Of a stretch of 64,000 nucleotides of DNA, positions 27,161-35,904 are shown one piece after another. A model generated the notes under the pieces. That model searched no databases. It was not told the DNA's origin and saw nothing but the letters and a program-made list of their open reading frames with translations. A program made the translations under genes and the position numbers. The DNA is from UMGS1696 sp964430105 (GTDB lineage: Bacteria > Bacillota > Clostridia > Oscillospirales > CAG-272): positions 1 through 64,000 of the forward strand of contig CAYSEF010000003.1 in NCBI GenBank assembly GCA_964430105.1. Reading direction: 5' to 3'. Numbering within the stretch: the first letter of the stretch is position 1; each line of letters opens with the position of its first letter.

Positions 27161-27222
27161 GTAAGATTGTTTCTGTGTCGCATCTTACGTTTGCAAAATT
27201 TATCTGAAATGACACAGGAGGG
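27161..27222 (+). promoter_or_regulatory. H-type pseudoknot candidate overlapping the sortase Shine-Dalgarno
   Basis: Stem 1 is GTAAGAT (27161-27167) with ATCTTAC (27182-27188). The loop of stem 1 contains CTGTGTC (27173-27179), which is perfectly complementary to GACACAG (27211-27217). The downstream arm runs directly into the Shine-Dalgarno AGGAGGG (27216-27222). Linkers are 5, 2 and 22 nt, the last rich in A and T, as in small translational riboswitches. I know of no established class that matches. A regulatory role is inferred from geometry alone. Confidence 0.5.
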
Positions 27223-27226
27223 TATA

Positions 27227-28318
27227 ATGAACTTTTTTGATAAAATGAAAAAGCGACTTCCGAATAAAGATAACAGCGTAATCGATGATATTTCCGATGA
27301 GCTTATGCTTGAATACGGAGATTCAGATGACGATTTCAAAAGCGGTGAGTTTCTAAATTCGCTTGAACAGCTTTCGGAAGATGATATCGAAATGAACGAA
27401 ACTGCGCTCAAGGCAGGAAAAATATCGCTCTCCGATGTTGTGCGAAAGATAATGGTGTGGTTCTTTCTTGCAATGTTCATCATAAGCTGTTGTATGCTTG
27501 CCGATAACTTCATCGATAAACAGCGCAGTGCTGAGATATATAATCAGCTACAGAATGAATTCTTTTCGTCAGGCTTTGAGTTTGATGCTTCTGTAGTGTT
27601 CAGACCGGAAGAAGGCGATGTAAAATATCTTACTGCCGATTCTTCAAATTCCTCTACGCCAAGCATGACTGAGCTTATCAATACAATGCAGTCAGGCGAC
27701 GAAAATGGAACGGTTCATAAGAAATATAATAAAGAGCTTGAAAAAATGCGTGCGGGACTTGCTTCGCTTGCACAGATAAATCCCGATCTCTATGGTTGGA
27801 TATCAGTAGACGGAACAACTATAAATTATCCTATGGTACAGGGTGAGGATAACGATTACTACCTTGATCACGCTTATACAGGAGATTTTCTTCCCAATGG
27901 CTCGATTTTTGTCGATTGCAGAAATGATACTGCTATAGATAAAAACCATAATACAGTTATATACGGACATAATATTACCTCAGGAGCAATGTTCCATGAC
28001 GTTACAAAATTTTTTGATGACAGATATTTTGATAGCGTCTATATCAATATTTATACCGATGATGGAATTTTTGTATACGAACCGTTTTCAGTTTACGAAA
28101 CCAGATATGACTATAACTATTTCAAAACAAACTTTAAGGATAGCGATGAGTTTATAGAATTTGCCGAGGAAGTAAGAGATAATTCTTCAATGAAATCAAA
28201 ATCCGATATGACATTCACGGGTGACGATAGAATACTAACTCTTTCGACCTGCACGAATGGCGCATATTACGCAAGATACGCACTTCACGCTAAGCTTGTC
28301 AAGGTTATTGTGGACTGA
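27227..28318 (+). CDS. Class B sortase
   Basis: A 363-residue membrane-anchored transpeptidase. An acidic cytoplasmic segment (1-72) is followed by one membrane helix (about 74-92) and the extracellular sortase domain (about 170-363). Catalytic residues are His248 (VIYGHNIT), Cys342 (TLSTCTNG) and Arg350. The long helix-containing insertion before the TLxTC motif is typical of class B. It should attach proteins to peptidoglycan, but no substrate with a recognisable sorting signal is in the window. The start is ATG after AGGAGGG; an upstream in-frame ATG adds 20 unsupported residues. A 72-residue cytoplasmic tail is unusually long. Confidence 0.9.
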   Translation: MNFFDKMKKRLPNKDNSVIDDISDELMLEYGDSDDDFKSGEFLNSLEQLSEDDIEMNETALKAGKISLSDVVRKIMVWFFLAMFIISCCMLADNFIDKQRSAEIYNQLQNEFFSSGFEFDASVVFRPEEGDVKYLTADSSNSSTPSMTELINTMQSGDENGTVHKKYNKELEKMRAGLASLAQINPDLYGWISVDGTTINYPMVQGEDNDYYLDHAYTGDFLPNGSIFVDCRNDTAIDKNHNTVIYGHNITSGAMFHDVTKFFDDRYFDSVYINIYTDDGIFVYEPFSVYETRYDYNYFKTNFKDSDEFIEFAEEVRDNSSMKSKSDMTFTGDDRILTLSTCTNGAYYARYALHAKLVKVIVD

Positions 28319-28370
28319 ATAGCCTTTGACGCTGCTTATAAATGATAAAAATTTAGATCAAGGAATCATA

Positions 28371-29255
28371 ATGTCAATATTTAATTATATCAACTGTCCC
28401 GTATGTGGGAAAAATCTGCACCGCAATGAAAGGTCGTTGCTCTGCGAAAGCGGTCATACATTTGATGTTGCAAAATCGGGTTATGTCAATCTTCTGCCAC
28501 CCGGAAAAGAAAAAAATGCTCGTACAGGCGACGAAAAAAATATGGTACGCGCACGAGTTGATTTTCTTTCAAAAAATTACTATGCAAAAATCAGTGATTC
28601 TGTCGCAGAAACTCTGGCAAATGAGCTTGAAGCTCACGATGACACTGTCGTTTTTGCAGATATGGGCTGTGGTGAGGGCTATCATACCTGTCGTATTGTC
28701 GAGAAGCTTGGCAGACCTGCGATAGCACTTGGCTTTGATGCTTCAAAATATGCCGCTGAATGTGCCTCAAAGCTTGCTCGATCAAAGGGATTTCTTCCAA
28801 AAGATGGAGTTGGCGCTGATTTCGTGTCAACTGCACAGGCGTATTTCTTCCCCGCAAATCTCTTTCATCTTCCGCTTAAAGAGCATTGCCTCGACGCAGC
28901 CGTAAGTATGTTTGCGCCTATTGCGGGTGAAGAAACACATAGAATACTCAAAAAAGGCGGTATACTTTGTATTGTTTCATCCGGGAGAGATCACCTTTTG
29001 GAGCTTCGTAAGCTTATTTATGATGATGTGCATATTTCGGATTCTTTACCGACTGCTCCTGATGGATTTATCGAAAGATCACGCACAAGCTGTAAATATA
29101 ACGTGCAGATAGAGAGTAGGGATGATATAGAAGCCCTGTTCGTAATGACACCGTTTTACTATAAAACCACGGAGGAGGGCAGAAATCGCCTTCTGTCAAA
29201 AGATTCGCTTAATATCACCGTGGATGTTAATATTTCTGTTTTTGAGGCAAAATAA
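28371..29255 (+). CDS. rlmA: RlmA-like 23S rRNA guanine-N1 methyltransferase
   Basis: A 294-residue SAM-dependent methyltransferase. The N-terminal zinc finger uses Cys9, Cys12, Cys25 and His29 (NCPVCGKNL and LLCESGHTFD) and is followed by the family block AKSGYVNLLPPG. SAM motif I is DMGCGEGYHTC. RlmA-type enzymes methylate G745 or G748 in helix 35 of 23S rRNA. The start at MSIFNYINC has AAGGA upstream. It lies 52 bases after the sortase gene and one base before the glycosyltransferase gene, so an operon is likely. The exact guanine cannot be told from the sequence. Confidence 0.88.
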   Translation: MSIFNYINCPVCGKNLHRNERSLLCESGHTFDVAKSGYVNLLPPGKEKNARTGDEKNMVRARVDFLSKNYYAKISDSVAETLANELEAHDDTVVFADMGCGEGYHTCRIVEKLGRPAIALGFDASKYAAECASKLARSKGFLPKDGVGADFVSTAQAYFFPANLFHLPLKEHCLDAAVSMFAPIAGEETHRILKKGGILCIVSSGRDHLLELRKLIYDDVHISDSLPTAPDGFIERSRTSCKYNVQIESRDDIEALFVMTPFYYKTTEEGRNRLLSKDSLNITVDVNISVFEAK

Positions 29256-29256
29256 A

Positions 29257-29991
29257 ATGCTTTCTATAATAATACCAATGTATAACGAAAAAGCCATAAT
29301 TTCATCCACTTTGCACCAGCTTACAGATGCGATGGAAAAAATTACAGCTGATTCGTTTGAATATGAAATAATTCTTTCTGATGATGGTTCAACTGACGGT
29401 TGTGGTGATGTAGCTGAGGCCACTGTGGCTTCTCTTTCCCTGAATAAAGGTACAGTGCGTGTAGTTCGTGCTAAGAAAAATGCGGGTAAAGGCGCAGCTG
29501 TACGTCAGGGTGTGCTTGCTTCTGTGGGAGATATTGTACTTTTCACTGACAGCGATCTTGCCTATGGCTGTGATATCATAGCTGAAATGTACGATTCAAT
29601 CACCAACTCTAAAGCAGATCTTCTCATAGGCTCAAGAGCTATTCATCCCGATGGTTATGCAGGCTATACACCGTTGCGTAAACTCGCTTCCAAAACATTT
29701 GTAAAGCTTCTTGCATTAAGTGCAGGCTTCAAACATAGCGATTCGCAGAGTGGTATAAAAGCGTTCGGTGGCGATGTTGCTCGCAATATTTTCAAGAACT
29801 GTGAAGTGAACGGTTGGGCATTCGATTTTGAAGTTTTGCTTATAGCAGGCAAAATGGGATGTAAAATCGATGAATATCCTGTTAAAGTGATAAATCACAG
29901 AGAATCAAAGATAAGATTGCTGTCTGACAGCTTCAAAATGATGGCAGATGTGAGAAGAATAAAAAATAGAGTCAAGAATATGAAGCTTTGA
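29257..29991 (+). CDS. Family 2 glycosyltransferase (dolichyl-phosphate mannose synthase-like)
   Basis: A 244-residue GT-A fold enzyme with no clear membrane helix. It has the nucleotide-sugar motifs SIIIPMYNE, ILSDDGSTDG, NAGKGAAVRQG and the metal-binding FTDSDLAYG. The layout resembles DPM1-like polyprenyl-phosphate glycosyltransferases, which load a sugar on a lipid carrier for envelope glycan synthesis. The start is the ATG one base after the rlmA stop, with GAGG ten bases upstream. Donor and acceptor are unknown. Confidence 0.85.
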   Translation: MLSIIIPMYNEKAIISSTLHQLTDAMEKITADSFEYEIILSDDGSTDGCGDVAEATVASLSLNKGTVRVVRAKKNAGKGAAVRQGVLASVGDIVLFTDSDLAYGCDIIAEMYDSITNSKADLLIGSRAIHPDGYAGYTPLRKLASKTFVKLLALSAGFKHSDSQSGIKAFGGDVARNIFKNCEVNGWAFDFEVLLIAGKMGCKIDEYPVKVINHRESKIRLLSDSFKMMADVRRIKNRVKNMKL

Positions 29992-30025
29992 TTTTACGGT
30001 ATCAATATGCCTTCGCTTCTGAGAA

Positions 30026-30880
30026 TTACGGTGCATAAAAATTGTGATCTCCAATCGATAGTACATAACGGCAGTTTTCTACTATCCAAAAATTCGTGGC
30101 GATAGCTTCGTTTAGAAAATACAGTATTTCATCGGAAAGTCGTGTGTCTTCCAGACATATTTTAGCTGCCTTGATCGAATCATCACCGGCAGGCTTTTCG
30201 ATTGCACCGTTTGCAGTGGGTGTGAACTGAACTCCGTTTTTGTTGTCGAAGATAACATCGTATATCGTGTCAGGAAAATCATCTGAATCGACACGGTTCA
30301 AAATTACAGTGCCGACTGCGAGCTTTCCGAGAAATGGCTCTCCCTGTGACTCTGCGTGAATTATCTGAGATAGCCAGTATAGGTCATCCTCATCGTAAAA
30401 ATCATCCGCTGAGATTATTGAACCTCTCTTGCGTGTCAGCGTTGTGGAATGGCTTGCTGAGTCATAGCTGCTGTCAAAACCAAATGCCTGAGCCGCTTGT
30501 CTTAACGGAACATACAGTACACCGTCACGAGTGAATACTCCTTCCTTGCACCAAAGTATTCTTCCGTTTGCTTCGATGTAGTCGTTACCATCTGTCGCAT
30601 ACAATGTCAGTGAATCTGTTGTTACAGTTGATGTCATACTTTCATCATCCCAGCTGACTACGGAATTGTCAACGGTGCAGGCAAATTCACGAAGCGAGAT
30701 GTAAGCAATGTCTGACTCGATAAATGATGTGCCGTCATATTTTTGACCGTCGAGTATTATGCTGTAGTTGTCGCTTGCTGAAATCGGTGTACCAACAGTC
30801 AGGGTTATTAAAGCAAAAAGTACCGCAATGCTCATTGTAATGCTTTTTTGAATAACGTGATTTCGTATGTGTTCTTTCAT
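30026..30880 (-). CDS. SleB-type cell-wall hydrolase with copper-amine-oxidase-like N-terminal domain
   Basis: A 284-residue exported protein. A signal peptide (about 1-36) is followed by a copper amine oxidase N-terminal-like domain (about 40-130; DGTSFIESDIAYISLREFA and GVLYVPLRQAAQAFGF are typical). A Hydrolase_2 (SleB/CwlJ) domain (about 155-284) carries the probable catalytic Glu in IIHAESQGEPFLGK. Such enzymes cleave muramic-lactam cortex or vegetative peptidoglycan, and the N-terminal module probably binds the wall. The ATG has AAGGAGGA three bases upstream. It is a monocistronic gene with a structured leader. Confidence 0.87.
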   Translation of the reverse strand: MKEHIRNHVIQKSITMSIAVLFALITLTVGTPISASDNYSIILDGQKYDGTSFIESDIAYISLREFACTVDNSVVSWDDESMTSTVTTDSLTLYATDGNDYIEANGRILWCKEGVFTRDGVLYVPLRQAAQAFGFDSSYDSASHSTTLTRKRGSIISADDFYDEDDLYWLSQIIHAESQGEPFLGKLAVGTVILNRVDSDDFPDTIYDVIFDNKNGVQFTPTANGAIEKPAGDDSIKAAKICLEDTRLSDEILYFLNEAIATNFWIVENCRYVLSIGDHNFYAP

Positions 30881-31195
30881 CCTTCCTCCTTTTCCGGCAG
30901 AGCTTATGCTACTTGCCAAACATGGGTCGTTTTTACCCGCATTACCATTATAGCATAGTTTCCCCTTAATATTAACAGGTAATGATTGGGAAATGATAGG
31001 TGAGGATTTCACAGAAAGGTACAGTATTTGAAAAAAACAGCACTTCCGTTTACAAATTTTCATTATTATATAGCACAAATAGCGGTTTGGAGAACAGCAG
31101 GCACATATTACCTCGAATGTTAACATTAAGCATTTGAAATAATGCGAAAAATCGGATATAATTATAGAATATCACAGCTTATTTTGGAGTATTGA
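30881..31195. promoter_or_regulatory. Divergent control region between the SleB-like and lipoprotein genes
   Basis: Minus strand: an extended -10 (TGCTATAAT, 30947-30952) with a TTAATA -35 gives a leader of about 60 nt. It holds a GGGT/ACCC hairpin (30924-30938) and a GGCA/TGCC stem just ahead of the Shine-Dalgarno. Plus strand: TTGAAA, a 17-base spacer and TATAAT precede the lipoprotein gene. The perfect 12-base palindrome AATGTTAACATT (31116-31127) lies just upstream of that -35 and could be an operator. I matched none of this to a known riboswitch. Confidence 0.5.
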
Positions 31196-32710
31196 ATGAT
31201 TTATAAAGGGATAAAGGGAAAGATCACAGCGTTTCTCCTGGCAACGTCTATGGTGTTTTCATTGTCATCCTGCGGACTGATAATCGTCAACGATGTGTCA
31301 GATGAGCAGGATAAAACAGAAAATGAAGATAACAGAGTCGAAGAAAAAAACGACGATGATTCTGCCGAAACAACGATCTCCTATGTCAAATATACAGCAT
31401 CTGAGAATGGCTTGGAGCTTTCTCGAGAATATATGAGTAAGCTTCCGAAACGGGATTACGAAGGGGCAGTATTTTTTATTACAACTCCTTCCTCTGACTA
31501 TATCGCACCGGAGGACACTTTAACGTCGGTGTCAAAGCTTTCGATAGAGCGTAATGCAATGGTCGAGGAGCTACTGAATGTTGAAATTATTACATCTGTT
31601 GAAAATACCGATACTATGCTGACAAATGTAAAACAGGCAATAGCGTCTGATTCGTATTACAGTGATCTGCTTATGATACCGGTATACATGATAGGTCAGT
31701 TCAGAAAAGATGAAACTATATTAAATCTGCGTACACTTCCGTTTTTTGATATCGATCAGCCGTATTTCAATAAAGAATCATCTGAAATGACCTCCGGTGG
31801 ATATACTACCTATGGTGTGGCAGGTCATGCTTCGATATCACCATCGTCGTTTTCAGCAGTCTATATGAATAAACCTCTTTTGGAGATGGCAGGAGTCGAA
31901 CCCGCAACCATATACGATATGGCAGAAGATGGTAAATGGACTTGGGATGAGCTGCTCAAATGCACATCTGCTGTGGCTTCACTTAACGAAAGTGGACAAG
32001 CCGGCAGAGAATTCTATACAATAACAGCACAAAATACTGCGAGCCGTCTGCCTGATTTGATTTTCAAGGCATCGGGAAACGATTTTATTCGTGCAGGTAA
32101 GAGAAGGATACCGACACTCGGCTTCAATGAACGCACAGCTAAAGCAACGCTCGATAATATTGCAACGATATACAACGATCCTAAATCTATTACAGATCCT
32201 TCAGCCGGAGCTATCGGTTGCTTTGCGAGTGGAGAATCTGCATTCCTGATTGAGTATCTTTCGATAATGCCTGATATTAGCAATGCAGATGCTAATTGGG
32301 GACTTCTTCCGCTTCCGAAACAGGAAGAAGGAGACGATTATCGCACGTTGATATCGAATTCTGAGCTTGTTTTCGCTGTACCAAAAAATCATACAAACGG
32401 TGAGTTTGCAGCTATAACTTTGTCAGCACTGAATGCGGCATCGTATGGATATATCTACGATGAATATGTGAATTACAGTATGTTAAACGTGCTGCGTGAC
32501 AATGATTCTGTAAATATGCTTGATATGCTTCTTGATACTGCGTCATTCGATTTTGCTCTTGCATTTGGAAATGCGTACCCTGAGATAGCTGATGCGACAT
32601 ATAAGCTGATAAGAGCTACTGCAAAATCAAACGACCTTGCAGATAAATTCGCTGATTTGATGATCAAGGCTAACGCTGTTATGAGCAAGGAATTTGATCT
32701 GCGTTATTAG
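31196..32710 (+). CDS. Extracellular solute-binding-like lipoprotein (orphan)
   Basis: A 504-residue lipoprotein. The signal peptide ends in VFSLSSCGL, and an acidic Asp/Glu/Asn-rich spacer (about 35-65) precedes the folded part. The body resembles family 1 sugar-binding proteins: ERNAMVEELLNVEI, LPFFDIDQPYFNKESSEMT, a DMAEDGKWTWDELLK segment and WGLLPLPKQEEGDDYRT. It shares this layout with the lipoprotein gene at 55596-57122. No permease or ATPase gene is adjacent, so it may serve a distant transporter or act as a sensor. Flanked by its own promoter and terminator. Confidence 0.75.
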   Translation: MIYKGIKGKITAFLLATSMVFSLSSCGLIIVNDVSDEQDKTENEDNRVEEKNDDDSAETTISYVKYTASENGLELSREYMSKLPKRDYEGAVFFITTPSSDYIAPEDTLTSVSKLSIERNAMVEELLNVEIITSVENTDTMLTNVKQAIASDSYYSDLLMIPVYMIGQFRKDETILNLRTLPFFDIDQPYFNKESSEMTSGGYTTYGVAGHASISPSSFSAVYMNKPLLEMAGVEPATIYDMAEDGKWTWDELLKCTSAVASLNESGQAGREFYTITAQNTASRLPDLIFKASGNDFIRAGKRRIPTLGFNERTAKATLDNIATIYNDPKSITDPSAGAIGCFASGESAFLIEYLSIMPDISNADANWGLLPLPKQEEGDDYRTLISNSELVFAVPKNHTNGEFAAITLSALNAASYGYIYDEYVNYSMLNVLRDNDSVNMLDMLLDTASFDFALAFGNAYPEIADATYKLIRATAKSNDLADKFADLMIKANAVMSKEFDLRY

Positions 32711-32742
32711 TTTAAGAATTTGAGCGTTCACTTAATACGAAA

Positions 32743-32799
32743 ATAAAAAAAACGCATATCCTTTGTTCGAGATTGAACATTGGATATGCGTTTTTCATT
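32743..32799. terminator. Bidirectional terminator between the lipoprotein gene and the ABC operon
   Basis: AAAAACGCATATCC (to 32761) pairs perfectly with GGATATGCGTTTTT (32782-32795). An inner TGTTC/GAACA stem completes the two-step shape. T-runs exist in both directions. Confidence 0.88.
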
Positions 32800-32802
32800 G
32801 TT

Positions 32803-35076
32803 TTATTGTGACTTCTTTGCTGCGAGGATTTTGTTAGCTTTGTCGAGCATACCGGAGTCTTGACGCTGAGCCATAACAAGACGCCAGTAGAATCCCTTGA
32901 GGTCGAGAAGCTCTTGGTGAGTACCACATTCTACAAGGTGACCCTTATCAAGAACTATAAGACGGTTTGCGTTACGCAGAGTAGAAAGACGGTGCGCTAT
33001 AGCAAAGGTTGTACGGTCTTTTGTAAGCTTGTTCAGTGCATCCTGGATAAGCTTTTCTGTTTCCGTATCAAGCGCCGCTGTAGCTTCGTCAAGAATGAGT
33101 ATCTTAGGATTGTGGATAAGTGCACGAGCAATAGCTACTCTCTGACGTTCACCACCCGAGAGGGAATAACCCTTTTCGCCAACGTATGTATTGTAGCCTT
33201 CGGGAAGATTTACGATGAAATCATGTGCGTTTGCAAGCTTTGCAGCGGCAATAACTTCTTCGTCACTGGCCATAGGCTTAGCATACTTAATGTTGTCACG
33301 AATAGAGCCGGAGAACAGGTGAGTTTCCTGGAGAACTACACCGATCTGTGAACGGAGTGCATTCTGAGAAATATCCTTGATATTTACTCCATCGATCATG
33401 ATCTCGCCTTCGGTAACGTCGTAAAGTCGCATGAGCAGGTTGATAAGAGTCGTTTTACCTGAACCTGAGTGACCTACGATACCTATCATTTCGCCCTTGT
33501 GAACATCGAGGTTAACGCCTTCAAGTACGGGGTTGTATGAGTCGTAGCCAAAGGTTACGTTGTTCAGCTGGATATCGCCTTCGATTGAGATGTCGATAGG
33601 AAGACCGATATCTTCAACTTCGGGTTCTTCTTCAAGAATTTCAAGGACCTTACTGAGAGATGTAAGGAAGGAGGAGATATTACGCGGGATAGATGTGATC
33701 CACATAAGAGGACCATAGATGATATTTGCGTATGAATTGAACTGGTGAAGGTCACCATAGTTCATAGAGCCGTTGAAGAGCAGATAGTTACCGTAGAACA
33801 GAATGAGATAGCTACCAATACGAACTGCAAAGCCGAGAAGCGGGAATACAGTATCGAAAAGGAGCGCGTTGCTTTCAGACTGCTTTGCGGAACGGTCAGT
33901 GCGCTTATGGAAGGTTTCAATTTCTCTTTCTTCGTTACCGAATGCTTTTACAACACGGATACCGTTAAGAATATCCTGGAGGAAGATGTGCACACGGTGG
34001 TTAAAGAGCCAATCCTTGTGGTTGCGGTTCTGCATTACCGACCAGAATTTGGCAATGAGATACACAACGAACGGAATCGGAACGAAAACGAACAGGCACA
34101 TTATCGGGTTGATGATAACGAGGAATACAAGCGCTACTACAAATGATGCGACCTGCGTGAAGATATTCGGAAGCTGGCCGGTCATGAAGCTTTGAACTGC
34201 GTTTACGTCCTGATTGATACGACCCATAAGGTCACCGGTGGATTTTCGTGAAATAGATGCAATAGAAAGTGTCTGAATCTTTTCATAAAGCAGTGTACGC
34301 ATCATCAGTGTAAATTTGTTACCTGATATAGCTGAAAGTCTGCTTTGAACGACACCGAGAAGTCGGTTGACAAGGTCTATCGAGACGATTGCAATGAACA
34401 AAAGCACAAATATGCGAAGATTCGGGTCTGAAAATGATGTAGCAGGACGAATCGACTCATTTGTGAGGTAATCGTTTACGGCAATCTTCTGAATTGCGGG
34501 TACAACGAACTGAACGATAAGAGAAATGAGAGATACGAAAAGCGGGAAGAAGAGCATCAAACGAAGACCCTTGGTAAGTCCCCAAAGCTTTTTGTAAACC
34601 TCCTTACTGTCACGACAGAATGGGCAAATGCTTGTGCCGTGAAGGAAAGGACGACCGCATTTTGGACAGAATCGTTCTGCTTCATTGTTTACGACAGGTT
34701 CGCCGGGAGCCTTTTTCTGACGGCGTTTTTCTGCGAGGTCTTCACAGGCATGGACCAAAACGGAGTATCTCGGAAGATTTCGTCCGCTGAGGAAACGGCA
34801 GATGAGCGTTGTAGTACCGTCGATAACGGCATAGAACGAACAGTTACCGTATAGAACTTCGGTTGAGAAAATAGTACAGCGTTCCAGATCAAATGTTGAA
34901 AGGATCTTTCCGTCGAGGATGCAGTAGATCCGTCTGTCAGTTACGACAGTCCAACCGCTAACAAATTTGTCTTCAAGTACATTGAATGGAACGACATACA
35001 TTCGTTTTTCGCCCGCTTCCGCGACACTTTCGTAAGCCGCAAGGTCAGCGGAGGGGAGATCATACATTAATTTCAT
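32803..35076 (-). CDS. ABC exporter half-transporter with N-terminal domain and zinc ribbon
   Basis: A 757-residue ABC exporter. An N-terminal soluble domain (about 1-120, with a TDRRIYCILDGKIL strand pattern suggesting a PH-like fold) is followed by a four-cysteine zinc ribbon (Cys137, Cys140, Cys151, Cys154). Six membrane helices (about 170-460) and an ATPase domain with GHSGSGKT, LSGGERQR and ILDEATAALD come next. It should pair with the ABC protein at 35905. DUF1854-linked ABC pairs are known near cyanophycin genes in other bacteria, but none occurs here. The ATG with AGGTG upstream is chosen over a GTG nine bases earlier. The substrate is unknown. Confidence 0.9.
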   Translation of the reverse strand: MKLMYDLPSADLAAYESVAEAGEKRMYVVPFNVLEDKFVSGWTVVTDRRIYCILDGKILSTFDLERCTIFSTEVLYGNCSFYAVIDGTTTLICRFLSGRNLPRYSVLVHACEDLAEKRRQKKAPGEPVVNNEAERFCPKCGRPFLHGTSICPFCRDSKEVYKKLWGLTKGLRLMLFFPLFVSLISLIVQFVVPAIQKIAVNDYLTNESIRPATSFSDPNLRIFVLLFIAIVSIDLVNRLLGVVQSRLSAISGNKFTLMMRTLLYEKIQTLSIASISRKSTGDLMGRINQDVNAVQSFMTGQLPNIFTQVASFVVALVFLVIINPIMCLFVFVPIPFVVYLIAKFWSVMQNRNHKDWLFNHRVHIFLQDILNGIRVVKAFGNEEREIETFHKRTDRSAKQSESNALLFDTVFPLLGFAVRIGSYLILFYGNYLLFNGSMNYGDLHQFNSYANIIYGPLMWITSIPRNISSFLTSLSKVLEILEEEPEVEDIGLPIDISIEGDIQLNNVTFGYDSYNPVLEGVNLDVHKGEMIGIVGHSGSGKTTLINLLMRLYDVTEGEIMIDGVNIKDISQNALRSQIGVVLQETHLFSGSIRDNIKYAKPMASDEEVIAAAKLANAHDFIVNLPEGYNTYVGEKGYSLSGGERQRVAIARALIHNPKILILDEATAALDTETEKLIQDALNKLTKDRTTFAIAHRLSTLRNANRLIVLDKGHLVECGTHQELLDLKGFYWRLVMAQRQDSGMLDKANKILAAKKSQ

Positions 35077-35208
35077 GTTTGTCACCTGTTAGAAATGATG
35101 TGTCATTTGATGATAATATTATATCATGCAGCAAACCGCACCGGAATTAAATATATTCTGATGAAGTTAAAGTGAAGCTTTATAGGAAAAGTTTCCTGTG
35201 GATATACA
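35077..35208 (-). other. Gap between the DUF1854 gene and the downstream ABC gene
   Basis: 132 bases on the minus-strand transcript. There is a small AGGAAA/TTTCCT hairpin without a T-run, and a TATAAT-like box near 35117-35126. A secondary promoter for the second ABC gene is possible; no terminator is seen. Confidence 0.35.
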
Positions 35209-35877
35209 TCAAATGTAGATTTCTATGTACTTATAGCTCTGACGGTCAAGCTTTTTCGGGTCCGGAATAATGAAGCAGTTACCATCCATATCAGAAACGT
35301 AGATACGTCCGTCTTCGAGGATTCTGATGTTTGAATATGGATTGTTCAAAACGATCGATACAGCACCTGCTGATGTTTCAACTTCCCAGTAGTTATAGCC
35401 GAATTTTTCCTTTGCGGATGTAATTCGCTTGATTTCGGGAGTGAAATAGCGAACCTCAAGCTCTGCACTGATAAGCTCTACAGTTGCCTTATCAAAATCG
35501 GAAAGATTGCGGATCATACCTATCTCAGAACCACGACCTTTTGCTCTTGTATCCGGCTCACGGACTGAAAGGAATTCGTTCGGAGCTGTGATCGGGAATG
35601 AACGACGGATAACTACACGCTCGAAGAATTCTTCCACACCTTCATTGTTCACTATTTTAAGTGAAATAAGACCACCGGAAGAAAGCGAGAACCATGCATT
35701 GTTCGGTGTGAGAGCAATAGACTCACGATGTTTGAACAGATTATCGGCATCAGCGCCTTCTTCGCTGTTATCATCTTCAGCGGAGGCATCTGTTTTAGCT
35801 ACAGCTTTTTTGTTTTCCGCCTTGATATCTTCTTTTTTATTTACGTTTTTTTCTTCAGTTTTTGTATTTGTTGCCAT
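35209..35877 (-). CDS. DUF1854 family protein between two ABC exporters
   Basis: A 222-residue soluble protein. The first 50 residues are low-complexity and rich in Lys, Glu, Asp and Ala. The conserved part (about 55-222) has the DUF1854 pattern: VVIRRSFPITAPNEFLSVRE, EIGMIRNLSDF, ELEVRYFTPEIKRI, WEVETSAGAVSIVL and YVSDMDGNCFIIPDPKKLD. The family has no known activity but recurs with ABC exporters. The gene lies 27 bases after the first ABC gene and 132 bases before the second, so it is probably an accessory subunit of that transporter. Confidence 0.85.
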   Translation of the reverse strand: MATNTKTEEKNVNKKEDIKAENKKAVAKTDASAEDDNSEEGADADNLFKHRESIALTPNNAWFSLSSGGLISLKIVNNEGVEEFFERVVIRRSFPITAPNEFLSVREPDTRAKGRGSEIGMIRNLSDFDKATVELISAELEVRYFTPEIKRITSAKEKFGYNYWEVETSAGAVSIVLNNPYSNIRILEDGRIYVSDMDGNCFIIPDPKKLDRQSYKYIEIYI

Positions 35878-35904
35878 AGTATTTCTCCTTATATAGCATT
35901 TACG

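Noticed and set aside
30881..30952. c-di-AMP (ydaO) or c-di-GMP riboswitch ahead of the SleB-like gene
   Set aside because: Leader of about 60 nt is too small for ydaO, and the conserved c-di-GMP-I blocks are absent.
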